Part shown: positions 23,447 to 31,389 of the stretch, in pieces
Position numbering within the stretch: position 1 is the stretch's first letter
Layout of the letters: the number at the start of each line of letters is the position of its first letter
NCBI RefSeq assembly: GCF_051958935.1
Contig: NZ_JBQCFP010000023.1
Span: 62,001 to 126,000, forward strand
Length of the DNA stretch: 64,000 nucleotides
Direction of reading: 5' to 3'
DNA from: Dokdonella_A sp051958935
GTDB lineage: Bacteria; Pseudomonadota; Gammaproteobacteria; Xanthomonadales; Rhodanobacteraceae
Notes under the pieces: model-generated
Told to the model about the DNA's origin: nothing
What the model saw: the letters and a program-made list of their open reading frames with translations, nothing else
Database searches by the model: none
Program-made: the position numbers and the translations under genes

Positions 23447-24619
23447 ATGCCCGCCACCCCGCTTAACCCGACCGACCTCTACGACATCCGTTCGATGCTG
23501 TCCGACGAAGAGCGCATGGTGCAGGACACCGTCGCGCGCTTCACCGACGAGCGCGTGCTGCCGATCATCGGCGACTGCTTCGACAAGGGACGCTTCCCGA
23601 CCGAGCTGATTCCCGAGATGGCCGAACTCGGCCTGCTCGGTTCCTCGCTGCCGGTCGAATACGGCTGCGCGGGCATGAACGGCGTCAGCTACGGCCTCGT
23701 CTGCCAGGAACTCGAGCGCGGCGACTCCGGCATCCGCAGCTTCGCCTCGGTGCAGAGTTCGCTGTGCATGTATCCGATCTACGCCTATGGCAGCGAGGAG
23801 CAGCGCAAGCGCTGGCTGCCCGACATGGCGGCGGGCAAGGTGATCGGCTGCTTCGGCCTGACCGAACCGCATGGCGGTTCCGATCCCGCCAACATGAAGA
23901 CGAACGCGAAGAAGGACGGCGCGGACTGGATCCTCAACGGCGCCAAGATGTGGATCACCAACGGCAACCTCGCGCACATCGCGATCGCGTGGGCGCAGAC
24001 CGACGAAGGGATCCAGGGCTTCATCGTCGAGAAAGGCATGCCCGGCTTCACCGCGCAGGAAGTGCACAAGAAGATGAGCCTGCGCGCGTCGGTGACGAGC
24101 GCGCTCTTCTTCGACAACGTGCGCGTGCCGGAAGCGAACCGCCTGCCGAACGTCAAGGGTCTCAAGGGCCCGCTCGGCTGCCTCACGCAGGCGCGCTACG
24201 GCATCACCTGGGGACCGATCGGCGCGGCGATCGCATGCTTCTCCGAAACGACCGAGTACGCGAAGAACCGCACGCTGTTCCAGCGCCCGATCGCCGCGAC
24301 GCAGGCCGTGCAGATCAAGCTCGCCGACATGGCGCGCCGGATCACGCTCGCGCAGCTCCTGTCGCTGCAGCTCGGCCGCCTCAAGGACCAGGGCGTGATG
24401 CAGCCGACCCAGGTGTCGCTCGCGAAGTGGAACAACGTGCGCATGGCGATCGACATCGCCCGCGAATGCCGCGACATCCTCGGCGGCGCCGGCATCACGA
24501 CCGAGCACTGCCCGATCCGCCACGCGCTGAACCTCGAGTCCGTCATCACCTACGAAGGCACCGAAACGGTGCACCAGCTCGTGGTCGGCCGCGAAGTCAC
24601 GGGCATCAACGCGTTCTGA
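23447..24619 (+). CDS. gcdH: glutaryl-CoA dehydrogenase
   Basis: FAD-dependent acyl-CoA dehydrogenase of 390 residues that oxidises and decarboxylates glutaryl-CoA to crotonyl-CoA in lysine/tryptophan degradation. The catalytic base is Glu370 in ITYEGTETVH. The FAD/substrate segments CFGLTEPHGGSDPANM, WITNGNLA and CLTQARYGITWGPIGAA match the glutaryl-CoA branch (Arg-Tyr-Gly-Ile) rather than short- or medium-chain enzymes. ATG at 23447 is used. The gene stands alone; its partner in the same catabolic theme is the ALDH7-type gene at 36.5-38 kb. Confidence 0.92.
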   Translation: MPATPLNPTDLYDIRSMLSDEERMVQDTVARFTDERVLPIIGDCFDKGRFPTELIPEMAELGLLGSSLPVEYGCAGMNGVSYGLVCQELERGDSGIRSFASVQSSLCMYPIYAYGSEEQRKRWLPDMAAGKVIGCFGLTEPHGGSDPANMKTNAKKDGADWILNGAKMWITNGNLAHIAIAWAQTDEGIQGFIVEKGMPGFTAQEVHKKMSLRASVTSALFFDNVRVPEANRLPNVKGLKGPLGCLTQARYGITWGPIGAAIACFSETTEYAKNRTLFQRPIAATQAVQIKLADMARRITLAQLLSLQLGRLKDQGVMQPTQVSLAKWNNVRMAIDIARECRDILGGAGITTEHCPIRHALNLESVITYEGTETVHQLVVGREVTGINAF

Positions 24620-24620
24620 T

Positions 24621-25187
24621 TCAGTAGGGGCGTTGGCCGTTGTTGCCGGGAGGGCTGTAGTTGCAGACGACGATGGTCCAATTGGGGAACTGCGCGCCGG
24701 ACGGCGAACCGGTACTGCAGTTGCGAATCGCGCAGCCGACCTGGCTCGTGCTGCGCCAGACGACTTGCGTGTAGTGGCCGCATTGCTGGCCCGAGGCGCA
24801 GGTGTTGGCTGCATAGTTGTAGTACGCAGCCTCGGCGGCCCAGCTCGTGGCCGCCGGCGTCTGCGCCGCGCCCCATGGCGCCGAGGCGTAGAGGTTTTCG
24901 CCGAGCCCGGGCGTGCCGCTGTGCTGCCAGACGCACTGGTTCGCCCAGCCCTGCGCGGTCTGTGCGAGCGAGGTCGACCAGCGCAGCAGCGGGAGCGGTG
25001 GGTTGGCTGGGGGGACGACGGTGCGCCGGGCGCAGTTGTGCACCTGCAGGTTCCCCTTCCATTCCGCGCGTGCTGTGGCGGATTCGCCGTCGAACCCGTC
25101 GAAGTACAGGCAGTCGAGGAATGTCGCATGTGCCGGATCGGCGACGAGTAACAAGACCACGAGTCCGGACGATCCTGAAACATGCAT
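24621..25187 (-). CDS. exported CAP/SCP-domain protein
   Basis: 188-residue secreted protein with a CAP (SCP/PR-1) domain. A short signal peptide (LVVLLLVADPAHAT) is followed by LDCLYFDGFDGE, then the domain: LAQTAQGWANQCVWQHSG, GENLYASAP, SWAAEAAYYNY, CGHYTQVVWRST, VGCAIRNCS and VVCNYSPPGN. The metal-site histidines (WQHS, CGHYTQ) and disulfide cysteines are in place. CAP proteins bind lipids or act as extracellular effectors, but the role here is unknown. AGGA lies 9 bases before the ATG. The YFDGFDG segment recurs in two other exported proteins of this window. Confidence 0.88.
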   Translation of the reverse strand: MHVSGSSGLVVLLLVADPAHATFLDCLYFDGFDGESATARAEWKGNLQVHNCARRTVVPPANPPLPLLRWSTSLAQTAQGWANQCVWQHSGTPGLGENLYASAPWGAAQTPAATSWAAEAAYYNYAANTCASGQQCGHYTQVVWRSTSQVGCAIRNCSTGSPSGAQFPNWTIVVCNYSPPGNNGQRPY

Positions 25188-25231
25188 GGCGGCATTCCTG
25201 TTCGATCCAGTTACCTGATACCGCAGCCTAC

Positions 25232-25786
25232 ATGAACGATACCGCTCCGATCGTCGAAACCGAACGCCTCGTCCTGCGGTTGCCGCGCATCGAGGATTTC
25301 GACGCGTACGCCGAGATGCATGCGAACGAGGACGCCGCGCGCCACATCGGCGGCGTGCTGCTGCGCGCGCCCGCGTGGCGCAAGTTCCTGCAGATGCCTG
25401 GCGCCTGGATGCTGCAGGGCTACGCGATGTTCTCGGTGGTCGAGAAGGCGAGCGGCCGCTGGGTCGGCCAGGCCGGTCCATGGCAACCGGAAGGCTGGCC
25501 CGGTACCGAGGTCGGGTGGGCGTTCCACCCGTCCGCGTGGGGCCAGGGCTACGCGACCGAAGCGGCGACCGCAGCGATCGACTGGGCGTTCGCCAACCTC
25601 GGCTGGAGCGAAGTCATTCATTCGATCGCGCCGGAAAACATCGCCTCGCAGGCGGTCGCGCGCCGCCTCGGCTCGGTCAATCGCGGTCCCGGCCGGCTGC
25701 CGCCGCCACACGAGGACGTCCGCATCGACATATGGGGCCAGTCGCGCGAAGACTGGCTTGCACGACGCAACGGAGCACGCCCGTGA
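25232..25786 (+). CDS. GNAT-family N-acetyltransferase, RimJ/RimL type
   Basis: 184-residue acetyltransferase of the RimJ/RimL branch. ETERLVLRLPRIEDFDAYAE is the usual N-terminal strand, and GWAFHPSAWGQGYATEAATA is the acetyl-CoA pyrophosphate-binding motif A, followed by IAPENIASQAVARRLG. The substrate is unknown; this branch often modifies N-termini or small amines. The start at 25232 is 44 bases from the divergent CAP gene. Its stop overlaps the GTG start of the GST gene, so both are one transcription unit. Confidence 0.9.
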   Translation: MNDTAPIVETERLVLRLPRIEDFDAYAEMHANEDAARHIGGVLLRAPAWRKFLQMPGAWMLQGYAMFSVVEKASGRWVGQAGPWQPEGWPGTEVGWAFHPSAWGQGYATEAATAAIDWAFANLGWSEVIHSIAPENIASQAVARRLGSVNRGPGRLPPPHEDVRIDIWGQSREDWLARRNGARP

Positions 25787-26436
25787 TCACCATCCACGGC
25801 TATTCACCGTCAGGAAACTGCCACAAGCTGCGCATGCTGCTCGGCCACTTGGATCGCGTCGAAGGCCGCGATTACCGCTGGATCGAAACGGATAGTGCGC
25901 ACGGCGCGACGCGCACGCCCGAGTACCTCGCCAAGAACCCGAACGGCCGCGTGCCGATGCTCGAGACCGGCGACGGCCGCATCCTGGTCGAGTCGAACGC
26001 GATCCTCTACTGGCTCGCCGAAGGCACGCCGTATTTTTCGGGCGACAGCTGGCAGCGCGCACAGACGCTGTCGTGGATGTTCTTCGAGCAGTACAGCCAC
26101 GAACCTTACGTGGCCGTCGCGCGCTTCATCTGCGGCTGGACGCCGCTCGACTCCGAACGCCGCGCCGACCTGCCACGCTTGCGCGAGCGCGGCCACCAGG
26201 CACTCGCGGTGATGGAGAAACATCTTTGCGCGCACGCCTGGTTCGGCGCGACCGGCTATGGCATCGCGGACATCGCGCTGTACGCGTACACCCATTGCGC
26301 GGAAGACGGCGGCATCGCGCTCGCCGCGTACCCGGCATTGCGCGCGTGGCTCGCACGGATCGAAGCGCAGCCAGGCTTCGTGCCGATGCCGCCGATCGCG
26401 GCCGAAAACGCAGAACGCATCGCGCGCTCCCTCTGA
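25783..26436 (+). CDS. glutathione S-transferase family protein
   Basis: 217-residue GST. The N-terminal thioredoxin-like domain starts ITIHGYSPSGNCHKLRMLL (Ser in the active-site position) and contains NPNGRVPMLETGDGR with the cis-proline and LVESNAILYWLA. The all-helical C-domain contains FGATGYGIADIALYAYTHCA, the N-capping box of GSTs. It uses glutathione for conjugation or reduction in the cytosol; the physiological substrate is unknown. GTG start at 25783, 4-base overlap with the GNAT gene. It is followed after 28 bases by the E1 dehydrogenase gene. Confidence 0.9.
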   Translation: MITIHGYSPSGNCHKLRMLLGHLDRVEGRDYRWIETDSAHGATRTPEYLAKNPNGRVPMLETGDGRILVESNAILYWLAEGTPYFSGDSWQRAQTLSWMFFEQYSHEPYVAVARFICGWTPLDSERRADLPRLRERGHQALAVMEKHLCAHAWFGATGYGIADIALYAYTHCAEDGGIALAAYPALRAWLARIEAQPGFVPMPPIAAENAERIARSL

Positions 26437-26464
26437 TCCCGCGCCCCTTCCGGATTCCGACGCC

Positions 26465-28786
26465 ATGAACGCGATCCCCAATCCCATTCCCGCCCGCCAC
26501 AAGAACGTCAACCGCGCCGAGGTCTGCGACCAGAACTTCGCCGAATACGTGCAGGAATGGAGCGGCACGCCGCGCCCTGCGCCGCGCGCCGACGAGCCCG
26601 TGTTGCCCGGCAGCCTGTGCACCGCGCATGACTTCATCGAGCTGTTCGAATCGCAGCTCGTCTCGCGCCACCTCGACCTCATGGCGCGCGTGCTGCGAGT
26701 GAAGAACAAGGTGTTCTACACGATCGGCTCGTCCGGCCACGAAGGCAACGCGATGGTCGCGCGCCTCACGCGGCATACCGACCCTGCATTCCTGCACTAT
26801 CGCAGCGGCGCGCTGATGGCCGAGCGCTTCCGCAAGCTGCCGGGGACTGATGGCAGAAGGCTCGATCCGATCATGGATTCGGCGCTGTCGTTCGCGGCGA
26901 GCAAGGACGACCCGGCCTCGGGTGGTCGCCACAAGGTCTGGGGCAGCAAGCCGCTGTGGGTATTGCCGCAGACATCGACGATTGCGTCGCACCTGCCGAA
27001 GGCGCTCGGCACCGCGGTCGCGATCGAACAGGCGCGCCGCATCGGCCACGCGCTGCCGATCCCCGACGATTCGATCGCGATCTGCTCGTTCGGCGACGCG
27101 TCGTCGAACCATGCGACCGCGCAGACCGCGTTCAACGCGGCGCAATGGACCGCGTACCAGAAGCTGCCCGCACCGGTGTTGTTCGTCTGCGAGGACAATG
27201 GCATCGGCATCTCGGTGAAGACGCCGGGCGGTTGGATCGGCAATGCGTTCCGCAATCGCGACGGCCTCGACTACTTCTACGCCGACGGCCTCGACCTTGC
27301 CGCAGGCTACGAGCAGGTCGCGCGCGCGGTCTACCACTGCCGCACGACGCGCCGGCCGACCTTCCTGCACCTGCGCACGACGCGCATCATGGGCCACGCG
27401 GGCACCGACTTCGAGATCGAATGGCGCAGCATCGAGGAACTGGTCGCGGTCGAGGCGACCGACCCGCTGCTGCGCAGCGCGGCGATCGCGCTGGAATCGG
27501 GCCTGTACACGAAGGAATCCCTGATCGCGAAGTACGAAGACATCCGCCGCAAGTGCTTCGCCGCCGCCGAAGAGGCGGATCGCCGTCCCAAGCTCGACAA
27601 GCTCGAGGACGTGATCGCGCCGCTCGCGCCCTACAGCCCGGACGAGGTCGCCGCGGAAGCGGCGCGCGCCGACTACGCCGACAAGCGCCTCGCCGTCTTC
27701 GGCGGCGAGGACAAGCTGCCCGAAAAGCTCGCGCCGCGCCACCTCGCCATCCAGATCAACAACGCGCTGCACGACCTCTTCTGCAAGTATCCGGAAACGC
27801 TGCTCTTCGGCGAGGACGTCGCGCAGAAGGGCGGCGTGTACACGGTGACCAAGGGCCTGCACAAGGCGTTCAAGAATGCCCGCGTGTTCAACACGCTGCT
27901 CGACGAGACGATGATCCTCGGCCTCGCGCAGGGCTACGCCAACATGGGCATGCTGCCGGTGCCCGAGATCCAGTACCTCGCGTACTTCCACAATGCCTGC
28001 GACCAGATCCGCGGCGAGGCGGCGTCGCTGCAGTTCTTCTCCAACAACCAGTACAAGAACCCGATGCTCGTGCGCATCGCGGGCCTCGGCTACCAGCGTG
28101 GCTTCGGCGGGCATTTCCACAACGACAATTCGATCGCCGCGCTGCGCGACATCCCGGGCCTCGTCGTGGGTTGTCCTTCGCGCGGCGACGACGCCGCGAC
28201 GATGCTGCGCACGCTCGCCGCGCTGGCGAAGGTCGACGGCCGCGTCAGCGTGTTCCTCGAGCCGATCGCCCTGTACATGACCAAGGACCTCTACGAGCCC
28301 GGCGACGGCCAATGGCTGACATCGTATCCGTCGCCCGATCAGGCCATGCCTCTCGGCGAAGGCCGCATCTACGAAAGCGCCAATGGCGCCGCGCCGCCCG
28401 CAGACCGCGACCCTCAGCCCTCCGATCTCGTGATCTTCACCTACGGCAACGGCGTGCCGATGAGCCTGCGCGCCGCGCGCGAGATCGAGAAGGCACTCGG
28501 CTGGAACGTGCGCACGGTCGACTTGCGCTGGCTCGTGCCGCTCAACGAAGCGTTCATCGGCGAACAGGCCAAGGGTGCGAAGCGCATCCTCGTGGTCGAC
28601 GAAGGTCGCCATTCGGCCGGCGTCGGCGAGGGCGTGATCACCGCGATCGTCGAGGCCGGGGAGGGCGCGAAACCGCTCCGTCGCGTCGTCGGCGCGGATA
28701 CCTACACGCCGCTCGCGGGCGCCGCGTTCCTCGTGCTGCCGTCCGATGCGGACATCGTGGCGGCGGCGCGCGAACTCGCCCGATAG
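26465..28786 (+). CDS. 2-oxoacid dehydrogenase E1, fused alpha and beta subunits
   Basis: 773-residue thiamine-diphosphate protein joining E1-alpha and E1-beta domains in one chain. The alpha half (about 1-400) has YTIGSSGHEGNAMVA, ALGTAVAIEQARRIGHAL and the TPP motif FGDASSNHATAQTAFN. The beta half (about 440-773) has LFGEDVAQKGGVYTVTKGL, ETMILGLAQGYANMG and FTYGNGVPMSLRAAREIE. Such fusions are seen in branched-chain 2-oxoacid dehydrogenase-like enzymes. No E2 acyltransferase or E3 lipoamide dehydrogenase is within reach, so the complex partner must be elsewhere or the enzyme acts alone. The pyruvate-type E1 (AceE) is ruled out by length and motifs. The GNAT-GST-E1 spacing suggests one transcript. 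Confidence 0.88.
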   Translation: MNAIPNPIPARHKNVNRAEVCDQNFAEYVQEWSGTPRPAPRADEPVLPGSLCTAHDFIELFESQLVSRHLDLMARVLRVKNKVFYTIGSSGHEGNAMVARLTRHTDPAFLHYRSGALMAERFRKLPGTDGRRLDPIMDSALSFAASKDDPASGGRHKVWGSKPLWVLPQTSTIASHLPKALGTAVAIEQARRIGHALPIPDDSIAICSFGDASSNHATAQTAFNAAQWTAYQKLPAPVLFVCEDNGIGISVKTPGGWIGNAFRNRDGLDYFYADGLDLAAGYEQVARAVYHCRTTRRPTFLHLRTTRIMGHAGTDFEIEWRSIEELVAVEATDPLLRSAAIALESGLYTKESLIAKYEDIRRKCFAAAEEADRRPKLDKLEDVIAPLAPYSPDEVAAEAARADYADKRLAVFGGEDKLPEKLAPRHLAIQINNALHDLFCKYPETLLFGEDVAQKGGVYTVTKGLHKAFKNARVFNTLLDETMILGLAQGYANMGMLPVPEIQYLAYFHNACDQIRGEAASLQFFSNNQYKNPMLVRIAGLGYQRGFGGHFHNDNSIAALRDIPGLVVGCPSRGDDAATMLRTLAALAKVDGRVSVFLEPIALYMTKDLYEPGDGQWLTSYPSPDQAMPLGEGRIYESANGAAPPADRDPQPSDLVIFTYGNGVPMSLRAAREIEKALGWNVRTVDLRWLVPLNEAFIGEQAKGAKRILVVDEGRHSAGVGEGVITAIVEAGEGAKPLRRVVGADTYTPLAGAAFLVLPSDADIVAAARELAR

Positions 28787-28960
28787 CACGGCCGGGAGGA
28801 AGCGCGCGCGCTCCGCCGGTCTGCAAAAGCGGCCATTGCAGCGTTATCGCCGGTCGGCTCATTCAGCTTCGCAGGCCCGCGGGTGGCGCGCGACGACTTT
28901 GCAGCATTCTGCAGTCGACCGCGCGCCTGCAGCGGTCATGCCGACTGCGCACGGATTCGT

Positions 28961-28966
28961 TATGAT
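28961..28966 (+). promoter_or_regulatory. candidate -10 of a leaderless cyclase transcript
   Basis: TATGAT lies 7 bases before the ATG at 28974, so transcription would start at or next to the start codon. No convincing -35 is visible. Confidence 0.35.
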
Positions 28967-28973
28967 TTCCGCG

Positions 28974-29882
28974 ATGACCGAGCGCCGTCCCCTCACGATC
29001 CTTTTCGCCGACGTCTCCGGCAGCACGCGGCTGTTCGAGACGCGTGGCGACGAAGCGGCGCGGCGCATCGTCGCGAACGTGCTGCTCGCGCTCGCCGAAG
29101 TGTCGGCGCGCCACGGCGGCCGCGTCGTCAAGACGATCGGCGACGAGATCATGTGCACGTTCCCCGGTCCCCTGAATGGGCTCCTCGCGGCGACCGACAT
29201 GCATCGGCGCATCAAGTCCGATCCGGAATTCCATCTCGACAATCTAGCGATCCGCATCGGCTTGCATCACGGCGACACCCTGGTCGAAAACGGTGACGTC
29301 TTCGGCGACGCCGTCAACACGGCGGCGCGCATGGCGGACAAGAGCCTCGCGCGGCGCGACCAGATCGTCGCGACCGCAAGCACGGTCGAAGGCGTGAGCA
29401 ACACGACCGGCCTTCGCGTGCGCCCCCTTGGCAGCGCCTGGGTGCTCGGCAAGCAGGCGCCGATCGAGATCGTGGACGTGCTCTGGCAGGAAGATCTCGC
29501 GCATGTGACGACGGTGCAGCGCGTGATGACGCCGATCGACGCGACGCCGTCCGATCGCCCGCGCCTCACCCTGCGCTTCAAGAGCCAGGTGTTCGAGCTC
29601 GACGAAGGCACGCCCTTCTCGATCGGCCGCGATCCGGCCAGCAGCCTCGTCGTCGAAACCGAGTGGGTCTCGCGCAACCATGCATTGATCGAGTGGAAGC
29701 GCGGTTACTTCATGCTCGCCGACCGTTCGACCAATGGCAGCTGGCTCAGGATCGGCGACGACGACGAACTGTTCGTGCATCGCGACGAGACGCACCTGCG
29801 CCGCGGCGGTTCGATCAGCCTCGGTCAGGCCCACCAGCTCGACGACGCGGACCTGATCTGGTTCCAATGCGGAGGCGAGTGA
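28974..29882 (+). CDS. class III nucleotidyl cyclase fused to an FHA domain
   Basis: 302-residue cytosolic signalling protein. Residues 5-175 form a class III adenylate/guanylate cyclase: metal aspartates Asp13 (FADVSGSTRLFE) and Asp57 (KTIGDEIMCTF), transition-state Asn115 and Arg119 (FGDAVNTAARMAD). Residues about 200-295 form an FHA phosphothreonine-binding domain: FSIGRDPASSLVVE, VSRNHALIEW and RSTNGSWLRI contain the conserved Gly-Arg, Ser-x-x-His and Asn. The protein could make cAMP in response to a phosphorylated partner. Upstream ATGs at 28938 and 28962 are in frame; 28974 gives the normal family start. Downstream 75 bases separate it from the convergent DUF1501 gene. Confidence 0.9.
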   Translation: MTERRPLTILFADVSGSTRLFETRGDEAARRIVANVLLALAEVSARHGGRVVKTIGDEIMCTFPGPLNGLLAATDMHRRIKSDPEFHLDNLAIRIGLHHGDTLVENGDVFGDAVNTAARMADKSLARRDQIVATASTVEGVSNTTGLRVRPLGSAWVLGKQAPIEIVDVLWQEDLAHVTTVQRVMTPIDATPSDRPRLTLRFKSQVFELDEGTPFSIGRDPASSLVVETEWVSRNHALIEWKRGYFMLADRSTNGSWLRIGDDDELFVHRDETHLRRGGSISLGQAHQLDDADLIWFQCGGE

Positions 29883-29900
29883 GCGGCCGCGCAGTCGGGA

Positions 29901-29924
29901 GCACGCGCGGGTGCTCGCGCGTGC
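29901..29924. terminator. GC hairpin between convergent genes
   Basis: Perfect stem GCACGCGC / GCGCGTGC with an 8-base loop, between the cyclase and the convergent DUF1501 gene. There is no T-run, so termination strength is doubtful. Confidence 0.35.
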
Positions 29925-29957
29925 GGGTGACGTGCGCCGGCCCGCGCGGACTCGCCC

Positions 29958-31376
29958 TCAGGCAGCCTCGAACCCGTTCCTGAAGATCTGGTCGAACCCC
30001 GTCGGCGGCAGGTCGCTGCCCTGGAAGATGCCGAGCGGCGCGTAACCGGAGTAGCCCGGGAACGCGTAGTAGATGTTCGGGTTGCCCATGCGGCGGATCA
30101 GCGCCTCGGAAATCACCTGGCGGTAATCGGTCGTCACCGCGACGTCGTTGCCCTCGAACAGTTCGCCACTGCCGAGGCCGGGGAACGTGCCGTAGACCTG
30201 CGCGCCGTTCACCGCGCCGCCGAGCACGGTGATCACGTTGCCGTAACCATGGTCGGTGCCGCCGTCGGAGTTTTCGAGCACGCGCCGGCCGAACTCGCTG
30301 ACCACGATCACGCTGACGCGGTTCATGAGGTTGCCTGATGCCGCGGTCGAAAGGTCGGTGTAGAACGCCGACAGCCCCTGCGACAGGCTTTCGACCTGGT
30401 TGCCGAACCAGTCGTAGCTCTGCGTCGGGTTGCCCTGGCCGACGTGCGTGTCCCAGTTGCCGAGATCGATCGTGACCGCGCGCAGCCCGAGGTTGAGCTT
30501 GATCATCTGCGCGACGTTGCGCAGCTGCGTGCCGAAGCCGCCGTTGTTGGCGAGCGTGTAGTTGGCGCCGCCGGTCGGCTGGTAGCCGTCCGGGTTGTTC
30601 GTCGCGTCGTACAGGCCGAAGTCGATCGGACGCAGCAGGGCGAGCGAGTCGAGCGCCTCCATGCCGGCGCGTTCGAGCTGGGTCGCGCTGCTGTTCCACA
30701 ACGCATTCATGCGGCTGACCGCGCCGATGCGTCCGCTCGCGGCATCGTCGTCCTGCCAGGACCAATGGAACGTGTCGAGGCGGAAGTCCGAGCCGCTGTT
30801 CATCGTGATCGCATCGCTGCTGCCGAGCAGGCTGTTGGCGGTGATGCTGCCCATCGATACCGCGGGCAGCGGCACGTTCGCGGGCAAGCCACCGCTGACG
30901 AGATGGCGGGTCATCCAGCCGATGCCGCTGCCGCCGCCCCCACCGACGCCGAACTCGAGGTTGGACTGCGCCTCGAAGTGGCTGCGCACGACCGGGTTCG
31001 GTTGCACCTGGCCCGCGGCGACGACGAACGCGGCGTGGCCGGCCTGGTAGAGCGCGTGCAGGCCGCTCGCGCGCGGATGCAGCGCCCAGGTCGAGTTGGC
31101 GAGCGCGAGCGCGGCGCCGGTGCCCGACAGGGGCACGCGCGTGTCGGTGCGCGAGGCTTCGTAGTCGGCGCGGTAGGGACTCGACGCGCCGGGCGGCAGC
31201 AGGCTGAGGCCGTCCATCGCGCCGCGCAGGAACACCACCACGAGCGTGTCTTCGGTGGCCGTCGCCGGCAGCAGGGATGGTGGCGCGAACCAGGCCCGGG
31301 CGCGGCTGCCGGGGCCCGCGGCGAGCGCGCTGACGCAGCATCCCTTGAGGAAGTCGCGGCGATTGAATGCATTCAT
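29958..31376 (-). CDS. DUF1501 protein, Tat-exported
   Basis: 472-residue protein of the DUF1501 (sulfatase-like fold) family. The N-terminus NRRDFLKGCCVSALA is a twin-arginine signal, so a folded, exported protein is expected. Family segments are LVVVFLRGAMDGLSLLPP, LHPRASGLHALYQAGHAAFV, LGNWDTHVGQGN and VSVIVVSEFGRRVLENSDGG followed by TDHGYGN, with the Asp/His metal-site pattern of alkaline-phosphatase-like folds. The C-terminus ends IFRNGFEAA, similar to the tail of the S8 peptidase at 57 kb. It sits 13 bases after the DUF1800 gene, its usual neighbour. The biochemical role of the pair is not established. Confidence 0.88.
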   Translation of the reverse strand: MNAFNRRDFLKGCCVSALAAGPGSRARAWFAPPSLLPATATEDTLVVVFLRGAMDGLSLLPPGASSPYRADYEASRTDTRVPLSGTGAALALANSTWALHPRASGLHALYQAGHAAFVVAAGQVQPNPVVRSHFEAQSNLEFGVGGGGGSGIGWMTRHLVSGGLPANVPLPAVSMGSITANSLLGSSDAITMNSGSDFRLDTFHWSWQDDDAASGRIGAVSRMNALWNSSATQLERAGMEALDSLALLRPIDFGLYDATNNPDGYQPTGGANYTLANNGGFGTQLRNVAQMIKLNLGLRAVTIDLGNWDTHVGQGNPTQSYDWFGNQVESLSQGLSAFYTDLSTAASGNLMNRVSVIVVSEFGRRVLENSDGGTDHGYGNVITVLGGAVNGAQVYGTFPGLGSGELFEGNDVAVTTDYRQVISEALIRRMGNPNIYYAFPGYSGYAPLGIFQGSDLPPTGFDQIFRNGFEAA

Positions 31377-31389
31377 GGCGATCGTCCTC

